Below, piece after piece: positions 1-6,609 of a DNA stretch of 7,930 nucleotides. Position numbers and translations under genes: made by a program. Each line of letters starts with the position of its first letter. The first letter of the stretch is position 1. The stretch covers positions 1-7,930 of the forward strand of contig NZ_CABTZR010000092.1 in NCBI RefSeq assembly GCF_902489365.1. The letters are read 5' to 3'. The DNA comes from an uncultured Corynebacterium sp. Lineage in GTDB: Bacteria; Actinomycetota; Actinomycetes; Mycobacteriales; Mycobacteriaceae. Below the pieces are notes generated by a model. It was given only the letters and a program-made list of their open reading frames with translations. It was not told where the DNA came from and made no database searches.

Positions 1-1244
1 CCAAAAGTGAAGATGATGAAGGCGATGGAGAAGTATTGGCCCCAGGGCCAGAAGGGCACGGTGTATTCCAGGCTGGCGCGTTCTTCAGGCGACATCTGGC
101 GGCGGGAAGCCACGTGGGCCAGGAGGATCATCAACCACACGTAGATGGTGGCAAACGTGGCCAGGGAGGCGATGACCTCAAAGACGTTATCCGGGATAAG
201 CGCGTTGAGTCCGGTACCGATAATCATGACGATCAGCAGGATGATCATGGTCATGACCGGCACACCTCGGGTCTTTTTAGCCATGACCTTCGGTGCGAGG
301 TTCTGGCGTGCCAGGCCGGTGAGAACGTTGCCGGCGCCGAAGAGATCCGCATTGATGGCAGAAACCGCCGCGGTGATGACAACGACGTTGAGTGCGGCGG
401 CAGCCCAGGTGACGCCGAGGGTGGAGAAGATTTGGACGAAGGGGCTTTCCTCACCGGTGATGCTGCGCCAGGGATTGATCATGAGGATGACCAGGATGGC
501 CAGGACGTAGAACAGCAGGATGCGCACCGGGATGGTGTTGACGGCCTTGGGCACGGACTTGGCGGGATCTTCTGCCTCCGCACTGGCGACGCCGACGATC
601 TCCGTGCCGCCGAAGGCGAAGAGAACGAGGATGAAGGAGGCGACCATGCCGGAGACGCCGTTGGGGAAGAAGCCGCCATCGTTGACGAGGTTGGCCGGGC
701 CGGTGGTCTCCGCGGTGGAGAGGCCGAAGACTAAGACAGCCACGCCGCCTAGGATCATCGCGATGACGGCGCCGACCTTGACGATGGTGAAGGCGAATTC
801 CAGCTCGCCAAAAGCCTTGACGGTGGCGAGGTTGGCGCCGCCGACGAGAAGCAGTGTGGCGGCGACCCACACCCATTTGGGCGAGCCGGGGAACCAGAAT
901 TGCATGTAGACGCCGATGGCGGTGAGGTCGGCGAGGGCCACGATGACCATCTCGAAGGCGAACATCCAGCCGGTGATATAGCCGGCCCAAGGGCCTAAGA
1001 AGGTGCGGGCGTATTCGGCGAAGGAACCGGTGACGGGGTGGTGCACGGACATCTCACCCAGTGCGCGCAGGAGGAAGTAGACCACGGCGCCGCCGAGGAG
1101 ATAGACCAAGAGGACCGAGGGGCCGGCGGCTTGAATGGCGCCGGCGGAGCCGTAGAACAGGCCGGTGCCGATGGCTGAGCCCAGGGCGATGAAGTGCAGG
1201 TGCCGGTGTTTCAAGCCGGTGCGCTTGGCGGTGGTTTCTGCCAC
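1..1244 (-). CDS. Amino-acid permease, APC superfamily AAT family (3' end missing)
   Basis: Secondary transporter of the inner membrane that imports an amino acid by proton symport; the adjoining hut genes make histidine a reasonable substrate, but that is inference. The minus strand reads without a stop from a GTG at 1244 to the window edge (414 codons; the family is usually about 450-470 residues, so only the end of the protein is missing). The N-terminus carries the AAT signature around residues 10-42: LKHRHLHFIALGSAIGTG, followed by LFYGSAGAI and AAGP. Further family blocks are GEMSVHHPVTGSFAEYA (63-79), the loop FGGTEIVGVASAEAEDP (211-227) and about ten hydrophobic segments. The GTG start is chosen because a strong GAGGAGG Shine-Dalgarno (1255-1261) lies 10 bases upstream and the signature begins soon after; no ATG is available in the right place. 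It is transcribed away from the hut genes. A different amino acid (proline, GABA or an aromatic) is equally possible. Confidence 0.93.
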   Translation of the reverse strand, partial: MAETTAKRTGLKHRHLHFIALGSAIGTGLFYGSAGAIQAAGPSVLLVYLLGGAVVYFLLRALGEMSVHHPVTGSFAEYARTFLGPWAGYITGWMFAFEMVIVALADLTAIGVYMQFWFPGSPKWVWVAATLLLVGGANLATVKAFGELEFAFTIVKVGAVIAMILGGVAVLVFGLSTAETTGPANLVNDGGFFPNGVSGMVASFILVLFAFGGTEIVGVASAEAEDPAKSVPKAVNTIPVRILLFYVLAILVILMINPWRSITGEESPFVQIFSTLGVTWAAAALNVVVITAAVSAINADLFGAGNVLTGLARQNLAPKVMAKKTRGVPVMTMIILLIVMIIGTGLNALIPDNVFEVIASLATFATIYVWLMILLAHVASRRQMSPEERASLEYTVPFWPWGQYFSIAFIIFTF

Positions 1245-1263
1245 GGGGATGCGTCCTCCTCAG

Positions 1264-1308
1264 TTCCCCAATGCGGTGCTCGTTAGTTCCGGCACCGCGT
1301 AAGGGGAG
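1264..1308 (-). promoter_or_regulatory. Two-tier hairpin/dyad in the permease leader
   Basis: Seen in sequence: perfect 7-bp arms GCGGTGC (1273-1279) and GCACCGC (1292-1298) around a 12-base loop, enclosed by a second stem TCCCC (1265-1269) with GGGGA (1303-1307). The element ends three bases before the permease Shine-Dalgarno (1254-1261), so as RNA it could control ribosome access; as DNA it could be an operator. It matches no riboswitch class I recognise. The regulatory role is inferred. Confidence 0.45.
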
Positions 1309-1432
1309 TGGTTGGTGCGGGTGGGTCTGGGAGCTACTTTCCTCTAGTTGAGACGTGGGGTCAATTTGGTGGTGGGGTAGCTTGATCCGGCTCTATGGTG
1401 GGCACCTCATTTCGTGCGTGGGGGTGATGTGC

Positions 1433-1461
1433 GTGACATTTGTGTGTGGTGCCGCTAGTAT
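1433..1461 (+). promoter_or_regulatory. Candidate promoter of the YjiH-family gene
   Basis: GTGACA (1433-1438) and TAGTAT (1456-1461) are separated by exactly 17 bases and match the -35 and the corynebacterial TAnnnT -10 well. Transcription would start near 1468 and give an untranslated leader of about 138 bases before the ATG at 1606. No experimental support; a second, weaker TAATGA box lies at 1570-1575. Confidence 0.5.
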
Positions 1462-1501
1462 GTGGAAGACCTGCGTGTGGCTGTCGCGTGGGCACGGCTT
1501 A

Positions 1502-1530
1502 AAACAACCGCCTTGTGGAGGCGTGTGTTT
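1502..1530 (+). promoter_or_regulatory. Hairpin in the YjiH-gene leader
   Basis: Inner stem CGCCT (1509-1513) with AGGCG (1519-1523) around a 5-base loop; outer stem AAACA (1502-1506) with TGTTT (1526-1530); a 2x2 internal loop lies between them. It sits inside the predicted leader and is followed by T/G-rich sequence but no clean T-run, so it is at best a weak attenuator or simply leader structure. Confidence 0.3.
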
Positions 1531-1605
1531 GTGTGGCGCGCTCAAATATTGGGCGTGTTGTGGCCGTGCTAATGACGTGTAGTTTCCACCACCGTGAGGT
1601 AGAAC

Positions 1606-2952
1606 ATGAACTCTGAAGACGCAATCGTTGACGCCTTCTACGAGAGCGACGACGATGTCCCCTCCAAGAAGGGCATCTGGCGCCTCTTTGTCTACAGCGC
1701 TATTGGCGCTTTCGTATTCTTCTTTCCCATTAGTTATGACGGAAAGAAATCCATCCCGCTTGACCACATGGTCACCATCATCCGCACCTATGCCGACGCC
1801 TTCGTGCCCTGGTTCATCCTGGCGTTAGCGCTCTATGGCACGGTGCGCAGCATCGTGAATAAGAACTGGCAGGAGGGGCCGCTGCAAGCGGTCTTTACAG
1901 TTCTCAATGTGGTGGGCCTGGTGGTTTCCTTCCTTATGGTCATCGGAACGCTGCCAGGAGTGCTGGGCAACGAGGACATCGTGCCCTTCCTGTGGAATTC
2001 CATTGCCACCCCGGTAGGCCTCATCGTGCCCATCGGCGGCGCATTCCTAGCTCTGCTCATCAGCTTCGGCTTTTTGGAATTCGTGGGTGTATTCATGCAG
2101 CCCATCATGCGCCCGCTGTGGCGCACGCCGGGGCGCTCCGCCATCGACGCTGTGGCCTCCTTCGTGGGTTCCTACTCGCTGGGAATCCTCATCACTGACC
2201 GCGTGTACCAGCGCGGCGGCTATACCGCGCGTGAGGCCTCTATCATCGCGACGGGCTTCTCGACGGTCTCGGCGGCGTTCATGGTGATCGTCGCTAAGCA
2301 GCTCGACCTTATGGATATGTGGGGCATGTACTTCGCAGTATCCCTCGTGGTGACCTTCCTGGTCACGGCGATTACCGTGTGGATTCCGCCGCTGAGCAGG
2401 ATTCCTAATGACTACGTAGATGGTATAAAGCCGGACCCGGAAAAGCCGGTGAAGGGCAATTTCTTTAAGGCCGCGTGGCGGGAAGCGCTGCTGGCGTTGG
2501 ACCGCGCGCCTTCCTTGGGTGCTGCCATCTGGGAGAACCTGCGCGATGGTGTGCGCATGGCGGCGGCCATTGTGCCCTCCATCATGTCTGTGGGCCTGAT
2601 TGGTTTGCTGCTGGCGAATTTCACCCCGCTCTTTGATTGGTTGGGCTACCTGTTCTACCCGTTCGCCTGGATTGTCCAGCTGCCGGAACCGGAGCTGGCG
2701 GGCAAGGCCGCGGCTATGGGTATTGCGGAGATGTTCCTGCCGGCGACGGCCGTGGCCGGCTTTGAAAGCATGGTGCTCAAGTTCGTCATTGGCGTGGTCG
2801 CGATTTCCGCCATCATTTTCTTCTCCGCGTTGGTGCCGTGCATCCTGGCCACCAAGATTCCGATCAAGCTCTGGCAGATCGTGGTCATCTGGTTCGAGCG
2901 CGTGGTGCTGACCATCATTATTGCGACGCCGATTGCCTTCCTGGTGACTTAG
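1606..2952 (+). CDS. YjiH-family membrane protein (nucleoside-recognition/gate domain), candidate transporter of the hut locus
   Basis: Integral membrane protein of 448 residues, the usual length for the YjiH family. The N-terminus is acidic and cytosolic-looking (residues 1-24), followed by about ten hydrophobic segments, e.g. 27-43, 64-83, 95-118, 134-163, 240-262, 318-340, 388-414 and 423-447. The family core is visible around residues 153-245, with FLEFVGVFMQPIMRPLW, then TPGRSAIDAVASFVGSYSLG, then GGYTAREASIIATGFSTVS; a second gate-like half begins near IWENLRDGVRMAAAIVPS (308-325). A GAGGT ribosome site (1596-1600) precedes the ATG by 5 bases. The next gene, the hut regulator, starts 37 bp downstream on the same strand. 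The transported compound is not established for this family; position beside hutR and hutH suggests histidine or urocanate, which is inference. Family assignment is secure, function is not. Confidence 0.88.
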   Translation: MNSEDAIVDAFYESDDDVPSKKGIWRLFVYSAIGAFVFFFPISYDGKKSIPLDHMVTIIRTYADAFVPWFILALALYGTVRSIVNKNWQEGPLQAVFTVLNVVGLVVSFLMVIGTLPGVLGNEDIVPFLWNSIATPVGLIVPIGGAFLALLISFGFLEFVGVFMQPIMRPLWRTPGRSAIDAVASFVGSYSLGILITDRVYQRGGYTAREASIIATGFSTVSAAFMVIVAKQLDLMDMWGMYFAVSLVVTFLVTAITVWIPPLSRIPNDYVDGIKPDPEKPVKGNFFKAAWREALLALDRAPSLGAAIWENLRDGVRMAAAIVPSIMSVGLIGLLLANFTPLFDWLGYLFYPFAWIVQLPEPELAGKAAAMGIAEMFLPATAVAGFESMVLKFVIGVVAISAIIFFSALVPCILATKIPIKLWQIVVIWFERVVLTIIIATPIAFLVT

Positions 2953-2989
2953 GGAGGACGCCTAAGCGGGCTCGTTAGAATGTGGGCCC
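2948..2989 (+). promoter_or_regulatory. Candidate hutR promoter with overlapping dyad; leaderless start
   Basis: TAGAAT (2976-2981) is an excellent TAnnnT -10 box and ends 8 bases before the regulator's ATG at 2990, so transcription should begin at or within a few bases of the start codon. No Shine-Dalgarno lies at a usable distance: the only candidate, GGAGGA at 2953-2958, is about 31 bases away. The -35 zone is covered by a perfect dyad, CTTAGG (2948-2953) and CCTAAG (2961-2966), which overlaps the stop codon of the upstream gene and could be an autoregulatory operator (inference). Confidence 0.45.
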
Positions 2990-3718
2990 ATGAGTACCTC
3001 CCGAGTCCCGGCGGCGCGCAACGCGCTGGAAATCCTCCGGCTGCTGTCCACCATCGACGTGCCGATTTCCGCCGCGCGCATTCGCAGCGAGCTGAACCTG
3101 CCGCGCTCATCCACCTACCACCTGCTCAAGGAGATGGTGGACGCGGGCTTCGTGGTGCACCTGCCGGAAAACCAGACCTATGGGTTGGGGCTCGTTGCCT
3201 ATTCGATGGCTGCTGCCTACGCCACGCAGCAGCCCCTGGTGCGGGCGACGCAGGGGCACCTTGAGCGGATTGCCAGCAGCGTCGGGGGCTCGGGACATTT
3301 ATCGCGTTTAGCGGGAACGGAGATTCTCTACCTCAACGAGGTCCGCGCTCCGGGGGCGCTGTCCTTGGTCACGGAGAGGGGCGTGCGGCTGCAGGCGCAG
3401 CGGACGGCCTCTGGGCGGGCCATGTTGGCCTTGCTTCCGGAAGCAGAGTGGCGTGCAGCATTTGTCCCGGGGTCCTTAGGTTTTGGGGAGTACAAGGAAA
3501 TCTTGCGCCAGGTACGCGAACGCGGTTGGGCCGAAGAGGTCGAGGTGGTGGCGCGCGGGCAGGCGTCGGTAGGCGTGGCGGTGGTTGACCACGTGGGCAG
3601 GCCCGCAGCGGCACTCGCGGTGACTTTTCCCGTGGGCACAGCAGATGCGGCAGACGTGGCACAGCACCTGCACGCGGCCGCGCAGCAAGTGGCGGAGAGG
3701 ATGTACGGGCGCCGCTAA
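2990..3718 (+). CDS. hutR: IclR-family transcriptional regulator, probable regulator of histidine utilisation
   Basis: DNA-binding regulator of 242 residues, standard IclR length. The winged helix-turn-helix occupies about residues 8-65 (ALEILRLLSTIDVPISAARI, then the recognition-helix region LPRSSTYHLLKEMVDAGFV). The C-terminal effector domain (about 80-240) shows the IclR signature QRTASGRAMLALLP (137-150), GWAEE (179-183) and ASVGVAVVDHVGRPAAALAV (192-211). In Corynebacterium resistens an IclR-type protein named HutR controls the hut genes, and position directly upstream of hutH supports the same role here; the symbol rests on family plus context. The ATG at 2990 lacks a ribosome site and appears leaderless; an ATG at 2980 lies in another frame. 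It is probably co-transcribed in part with the YjiH-family gene (37-bp gap) and also has its own promoter. The effector is unknown (urocanate or histidine would be usual). Confidence 0.87.
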   Translation: MSTSRVPAARNALEILRLLSTIDVPISAARIRSELNLPRSSTYHLLKEMVDAGFVVHLPENQTYGLGLVAYSMAAAYATQQPLVRATQGHLERIASSVGGSGHLSRLAGTEILYLNEVRAPGALSLVTERGVRLQAQRTASGRAMLALLPEAEWRAAFVPGSLGFGEYKEILRQVRERGWAEEVEVVARGQASVGVAVVDHVGRPAAALAVTFPVGTADAADVAQHLHAAAQQVAERMYGRR

Positions 3719-3758
3719 CAGGTAGTGCCCGGGGTATTGGCGCGCCGGGCAGCCTGTT
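3717..3758 (+). promoter_or_regulatory. Long dyad between hutR and hutH, overlapping the hutH -35
   Basis: Outer arms AACAGG (3717-3722) and CCTGTT (3753-3758) enclose inner arms TGCCCGG (3726-3732) and CCGGGCA (3745-3751) with a 12-base centre. It begins inside the hutR stop codon and ends one base before the hutH -10, covering the -35. It could be an operator for hutH control or a transcript-end hairpin for hutR; the absence of a T-run after it argues against a simple intrinsic terminator. Function inferred. Confidence 0.45.
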
Positions 3759-3765
3759 GTACTAT
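3737..3765 (+). promoter_or_regulatory. Candidate hutH promoter
   Basis: TTGGCG (3737-3742), a 17-base spacer and TACTAT (3760-3765) form a good promoter, predicting a start near 3772 and a leader of about 130 bases. A second -10-like TATTCT (3806-3811) in the AT-rich patch 3793-3818 has only a weak -35 and would give a leader of about 84 bases. Either may be used. Confidence 0.45.
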
Positions 3766-3901
3766 GAGCGCAACGCGTAAGGCTGTCGCGCGTATCACTA
3801 TTTTCTATTCTTGTGAAAGCAAGTACGTGTTTCGCGTGCCTTTCTCCCTTCCACGTGGGTGGTGGGGCGTGGGCAACGCAGCGACGTTAAAGGAGCCTTA
3901 C

Positions 3902-5455
3902 ATGTCTAATTCTTATCCCTCCACCGTGACCGTGGGTATCGGTGCGCTGAGCATCGAGGAGGTCGTGGCCGTTGCGCGCTATGGCGCGAAGGTGGCGATT
4001 TCTGAGGATGCCCTGGCGGAAATCGCCTCGACGCGGGAGCGCGTCGAGGAACTGGCCCAGGATCCGACCCCGGTCTACGGCATCTCCACCGGCTTCGGTG
4101 CGCTGGCTCGCCGCCACATTCCGGAGGAGATGCGCGCGCAGCTGCAGCTTTCGCTCGTGCGCTCCCATGCGGCGGGCACGGGCCCGGAGGTTGAGCAAGA
4201 GGTCATCCGTGCGCTGATGCTGCTGCGCCTGTCCACCCTGTGCACTGGGCGTACTGGCGTGCGTCCGGTGGTGGCGGAAACCTATGCGGCAGTGCTCAAC
4301 GCGAACATTCACCCGGTGGTCCGCGAATACGGCTCCCTGGGATGCTCCGGCGACTTGGCTCCGCTTGCGCACTGTGCGCTGGCGCTGCTGGGGGAGGGCG
4401 AGGTGCGCGTCGACGGCGGTGAGGCCACCCCGGCTGCCGAGGCCCTGGCGGCTGCGGGCATTGAGCCGCTCAAGCTGCGGGAGAAGGAAGGCCTAGCACT
4501 CATTAACGGCACCGACGGCATGCTGGGCCAGCTCTGCCTGGCTATCACCGACCTGCGCGAGCTGGCCAAGACCGCGGATATCGCCACCGCAATGACGGTG
4601 GAAGGCCTGCTGGGTACGCTGGTGGTCTTCGCCGATGACCTGCAGCAGCTGCGCCCGCACCCCGGCCAGGCGGATGCCGCGGCCAATATCCTGCAGGTTG
4701 CGGAGGGCTCTGAGATTCTTGAGGCCGCCCTCGAGGAATTCAAGAAGAAGCAGGTCCAGGACGCCTACTCGGTGCGCTGTGCCCCGCAGGTGGCCGGTGG
4801 TTTCCGCGATACCGTGGCGCACACAGCAACGGTTGCCGAGCGCGAGCTCGCTGCCGCCGTGGATAACCCGGTGGTGGCCAAGGACGGGCGCGTGGTCTCC
4901 AATGGAAACTTCCACGGCGCGCCGGTGGCCTATGCGCTGGACTTCCTGGCCATCGTCGTGGCTGACCTGGCCTCCATCTCTGAGCGCCGCACCGACCGCT
5001 TCCTCGACGTCGCCCGCAACCGCGGCCTCAACGCCTTCCTGGCGGATGACCCGGGCGTGGACTCGGGCCACATGATTGCGCAGTATGCGCAGGCGGGCAT
5101 CGTCTCTGAGCTCAAGCGCTTGGCCAACCCGTCCTCGGCGGATTCCATCCCGTCTTCGGCCATGCAGGAAGACCACGTCTCCATGGGCTGGTCGGGTGCG
5201 CGCAAGCTGCGCAAGGCAGTCGATGGCTTGCAGCGCGTCCTCGCCATTGAAATCCTCACCGCCGCCCGCGCTATTGATATGCGCGAGGGCCAGCCGGCCA
5301 AGGGTACCGGCGCGGTCATCGATGCTCTGCGCAAGACTGTCCAGGGCCCGGGCACTGACCGTTACCTCTCCCCGGAGATTGAGGAGACCGTGCGTCTGGT
5401 TAAGGAAGGCGCGCTGGTGGCTGCGGTAGAGGGGGCCGTCGGCACGTTGCGCTAA
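3902..5455 (+). CDS. hutH: Histidine ammonia-lyase (histidase)
   Basis: Cytosolic enzyme for the first step of histidine degradation: L-histidine to trans-urocanate plus ammonia, using the self-made MIO electrophile. The product has 517 residues (family about 505-515) and is intact. Active-site blocks are present: PVYGISTGFG with Tyr59, LVRSHAAGTG with His89, the MIO loop GSLGCSGDLAPLAH (144-157), INGTDG with Asn202, KQVQDAYSVRCAPQ with Gln285, Tyr289 and Arg292, NFHGAP with Phe337, and QEDHVSM with Glu422. The residue before the MIO Ser-Gly is Cys148 rather than the common Ala. The ATG at 3902 is chosen because AAAGGAG (3889-3895) sits 6 bases upstream and the homology begins here; the frame stays open upstream to a GTG at 3725, but that stretch is leader sequence. 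The gene has its own candidate promoter and an intrinsic terminator, so it looks monocistronic. Codon use is strongly biased to G/C-ending codons. Confidence 0.97.
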   Translation: MSNSYPSTVTVGIGALSIEEVVAVARYGAKVAISEDALAEIASTRERVEELAQDPTPVYGISTGFGALARRHIPEEMRAQLQLSLVRSHAAGTGPEVEQEVIRALMLLRLSTLCTGRTGVRPVVAETYAAVLNANIHPVVREYGSLGCSGDLAPLAHCALALLGEGEVRVDGGEATPAAEALAAAGIEPLKLREKEGLALINGTDGMLGQLCLAITDLRELAKTADIATAMTVEGLLGTLVVFADDLQQLRPHPGQADAAANILQVAEGSEILEAALEEFKKKQVQDAYSVRCAPQVAGGFRDTVAHTATVAERELAAAVDNPVVAKDGRVVSNGNFHGAPVAYALDFLAIVVADLASISERRTDRFLDVARNRGLNAFLADDPGVDSGHMIAQYAQAGIVSELKRLANPSSADSIPSSAMQEDHVSMGWSGARKLRKAVDGLQRVLAIEILTAARAIDMREGQPAKGTGAVIDALRKTVQGPGTDRYLSPEIEETVRLVKEGALVAAVEGAVGTLR

Positions 5456-5467
5456 CTTCACCCCAGT

Positions 5468-5496
5468 CCCATGGCGTGTATGCCATGGGGCTTTTT
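5468..5496 (+). terminator. Intrinsic terminator of hutH
   Basis: Perfect 8-bp arms CCCATGGC (5468-5475) and GCCATGGG (5482-5489), a 6-base loop and the tail GCTTTTT (5490-5496), 12 bases after the hutH stop codon. This separates hutH transcription from everything downstream. Confidence 0.9.
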
Positions 5497-5512
5497 CGTG
5501 CGCCCTTAGTTC

Positions 5513-5618
5513 CAAAAGTGCAGACCTAGAAGTACATACGCCCAGGTGGGCGTCGTCCAGCGCCCGGGCAGTGCTTTGCGACGACCAGCAGGTCTGCACT
5601 TCTAGGTCTGCACTTTTG
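5513..5618. repeat. Left palindromic repeat element (inverted copy of 6610-6710)
   Basis: A 106-bp palindromic element. Its ends are perfect 21-bp inverted arms (5513-5533 and 5598-5618), beginning CAAAAGTGCAGACC and ending GGTCTGCACTTTTG. Inside are a small hairpin ACGCCC-AGGT-GGGCGT (5538-5553) and nested arms GTCGTC (5552-5557) with GACGAC (5580-5585). AGGTCTGCACTT occurs twice in tandem (5590-5601 and 5604-5615, period 14). Positions 5513-5613 match the reverse complement of 6610-6710 over 101 bases with 10 mismatches and no gaps by hand alignment. It lies 16 bases after the hutH terminator and 89 bases before the next gene. Confidence 0.93.
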
Positions 5619-5707
5619 CATTCGCGCCGAAACGTAGGAGCGTGGCGGTGGTGAAGAACGGAAGCCTATCTGTGGCGAAGCGCACAAAGCTGGGTTATGA
5701 GTAGTGC

Positions 5708-6607
5708 ATGAACAATGAACAACTTTTTAACTTCGTGGACCAGCACCTTATCGACCTTCGCAAGCTACCCAATGATGATCCCCGGTGGAAGAAGGTGCAT
5801 GCTGGCAAGGTGGCCAAACTGGCGTGGTGCTACGTGCTGCCGTTGGTGCACTGGCACGAGCTCAAGCCGTGGCAAAAGGAGACTGCGAAGGCATACGTGC
5901 TCGGGCTGAGCTTGCCCAAGGCAACATTAGTGGGAAAATCCGCCGCGCTCATTCACGGGATTCCCCTGGTTGTGCCACCCGCCGAGTGGGAGGCAACGTT
6001 GCCTTCGAACTCGGTACCACAACGCGCCACGTCCAATGTCCGCTACCGGCGCATGGACTTGCGCGGTAAAGAGACGGTTGTTCACGGGATTCGCGTGTCT
6101 TCGCTGGAACGCACGGCAATAGACATCGCTCGCTTTTATGGATTTGAGGAGGGGCTTGTTGCCGTCGATGATGTGCGGGCGCGCAATGTAGGTCAGTTCA
6201 GGATTAACGAGACGCTTGGCGCCATGGGGAGGGTCAAGGGCGTTGCCGCCGCGCGGCGGGCGGTTGCTGAGAGTGTCAACTGCGCGGAGTCACCGTGGGA
6301 ATCCTATGCCCGTGCCTTGATCCTTGCGGCGGACTACCCGGAGCTGCGCTGGGTCAAGGCGCAACATGTGATTGAAAGGTATCGAGCGGACCTGGTCATT
6401 AATGGGTGGCTTGTGATCGAGATTGACGGGAACGTCAAGTACCGCTTCGAGGCCGAAGAGGTAATACGCGCGGAGCATCGGCGGCAGCAGGACATCCTCA
6501 ACAAGGGCTACATCGTCTTGAGGTTTAGCCCAGAACAATTAAACGCGCGCCCCGACTACTTCCAGGAGACCGTGGGGAAGCACTTGGCGCGCGGTCCGCG
6601 TTTGTAG
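5708..6607 (+). CDS. AbiEi-like/DUF559 protein with PD-(D/E)XK (Vsr-like) nuclease-type C-terminus
   Basis: Protein of 299 residues of a type common in actinobacteria; its function is not established. The N-terminal half resembles AbiEi-antitoxin-like proteins: ATLVGKSAALIHGIPLVVPP (72-91), a variable middle, and VHGIRVSSLERTAIDIARFYGF (125-146). The C-terminal part (about 195-290) resembles DUF559 of the Vsr/PD-(D/E)XK superfamily: SPWESYARALI with Glu198, RADLVINGWLVIEIDGNVKY with Asp228, Glu238 and Asp240, and RRQQDILNKGYIVLRFSPEQL (258-278). The D-x(n)-E-x-D arrangement looks intact, so nuclease activity is possible but unproven. An in-frame TAG at 5702-5704 makes the ATG at 5708 the first usable start. 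No Shine-Dalgarno is present; TATGAG (5696-5701) six bases before the ATG could be a -10 for leaderless expression. The gene is framed by two inverted palindromic repeats, the right one starting three bases after its stop codon. Confidence 0.8.
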   Translation: MNNEQLFNFVDQHLIDLRKLPNDDPRWKKVHAGKVAKLAWCYVLPLVHWHELKPWQKETAKAYVLGLSLPKATLVGKSAALIHGIPLVVPPAEWEATLPSNSVPQRATSNVRYRRMDLRGKETVVHGIRVSSLERTAIDIARFYGFEEGLVAVDDVRARNVGQFRINETLGAMGRVKGVAAARRAVAESVNCAESPWESYARALILAADYPELRWVKAQHVIERYRADLVINGWLVIEIDGNVKYRFEAEEVIRAEHRRQQDILNKGYIVLRFSPEQLNARPDYFQETVGKHLARGPRL

Positions 6608-6609
6608 AT

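Larger units (their letters stand above)
1245..1605. other. Divergent intergenic region, GT-rich on the plus strand
   Basis: This 361-bp stretch separates the minus-strand permease gene from the plus-strand YjiH-family gene. It contains the permease ribosome site and leader hairpin, a possible minus-strand -35 (TTGACC, 1364 down to 1359) without a convincing -10, a plus-strand promoter (1433-1461) and a hairpin (1502-1530). The plus strand from about 1310 to 1580 is strongly biased to G and T (roughly two thirds by my count). A 75-codon open frame at 1355-1582 has a Cys/Trp-rich product explained by this bias and no good ribosome site, so I do not call it a gene. Confidence 0.7.

Noticed and set aside
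36..734. Long plus-strand open frame opposite the permease
   Set aside because: It is antisense to a clearly recognisable AAT permease read on the minus strand; its His/Asp/Gly-rich product is a shadow.
1288..1300. T-box-like GGCACCGCG on the plus strand
   Set aside because: It is simply one arm of the permease leader hairpin; no specifier loop or terminator follows, and the next plus-strand gene is 300 bp away.
1314..1331. Possible G-quadruplex GGTGCGGGTGGGTCTGGG
   Set aside because: One run has only two G residues and the surrounding region is generally GT-rich; not distinctive enough.
1355..1582. 75-codon open frame in the divergent intergenic region
   Set aside because: Cys/Trp-rich composition is explained by G/T skew; no ribosome site and no recognisable protein features.
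3802..3821. AmtR-like TTTCTAT half-site upstream of hutH
   Set aside because: Only the left half matches the nitrogen regulator motif; the right half is GAAAGCA rather than an ATAGA-type sequence.
3725..3901. In-frame GTG at 3725 extending hutH by 59 codons
   Set aside because: The ATG at 3902 has an ideal AAAGGAG at 6 bases and coincides with the start of histidase homology; the upstream stretch holds promoter-like boxes.
5530..5610. Similar short peptides (MQTCWSS...) encoded in both repeat copies
   Set aside because: They are translations of the same repeat DNA read on opposite strands; no ribosome site, and one frame runs antisense into hutH.
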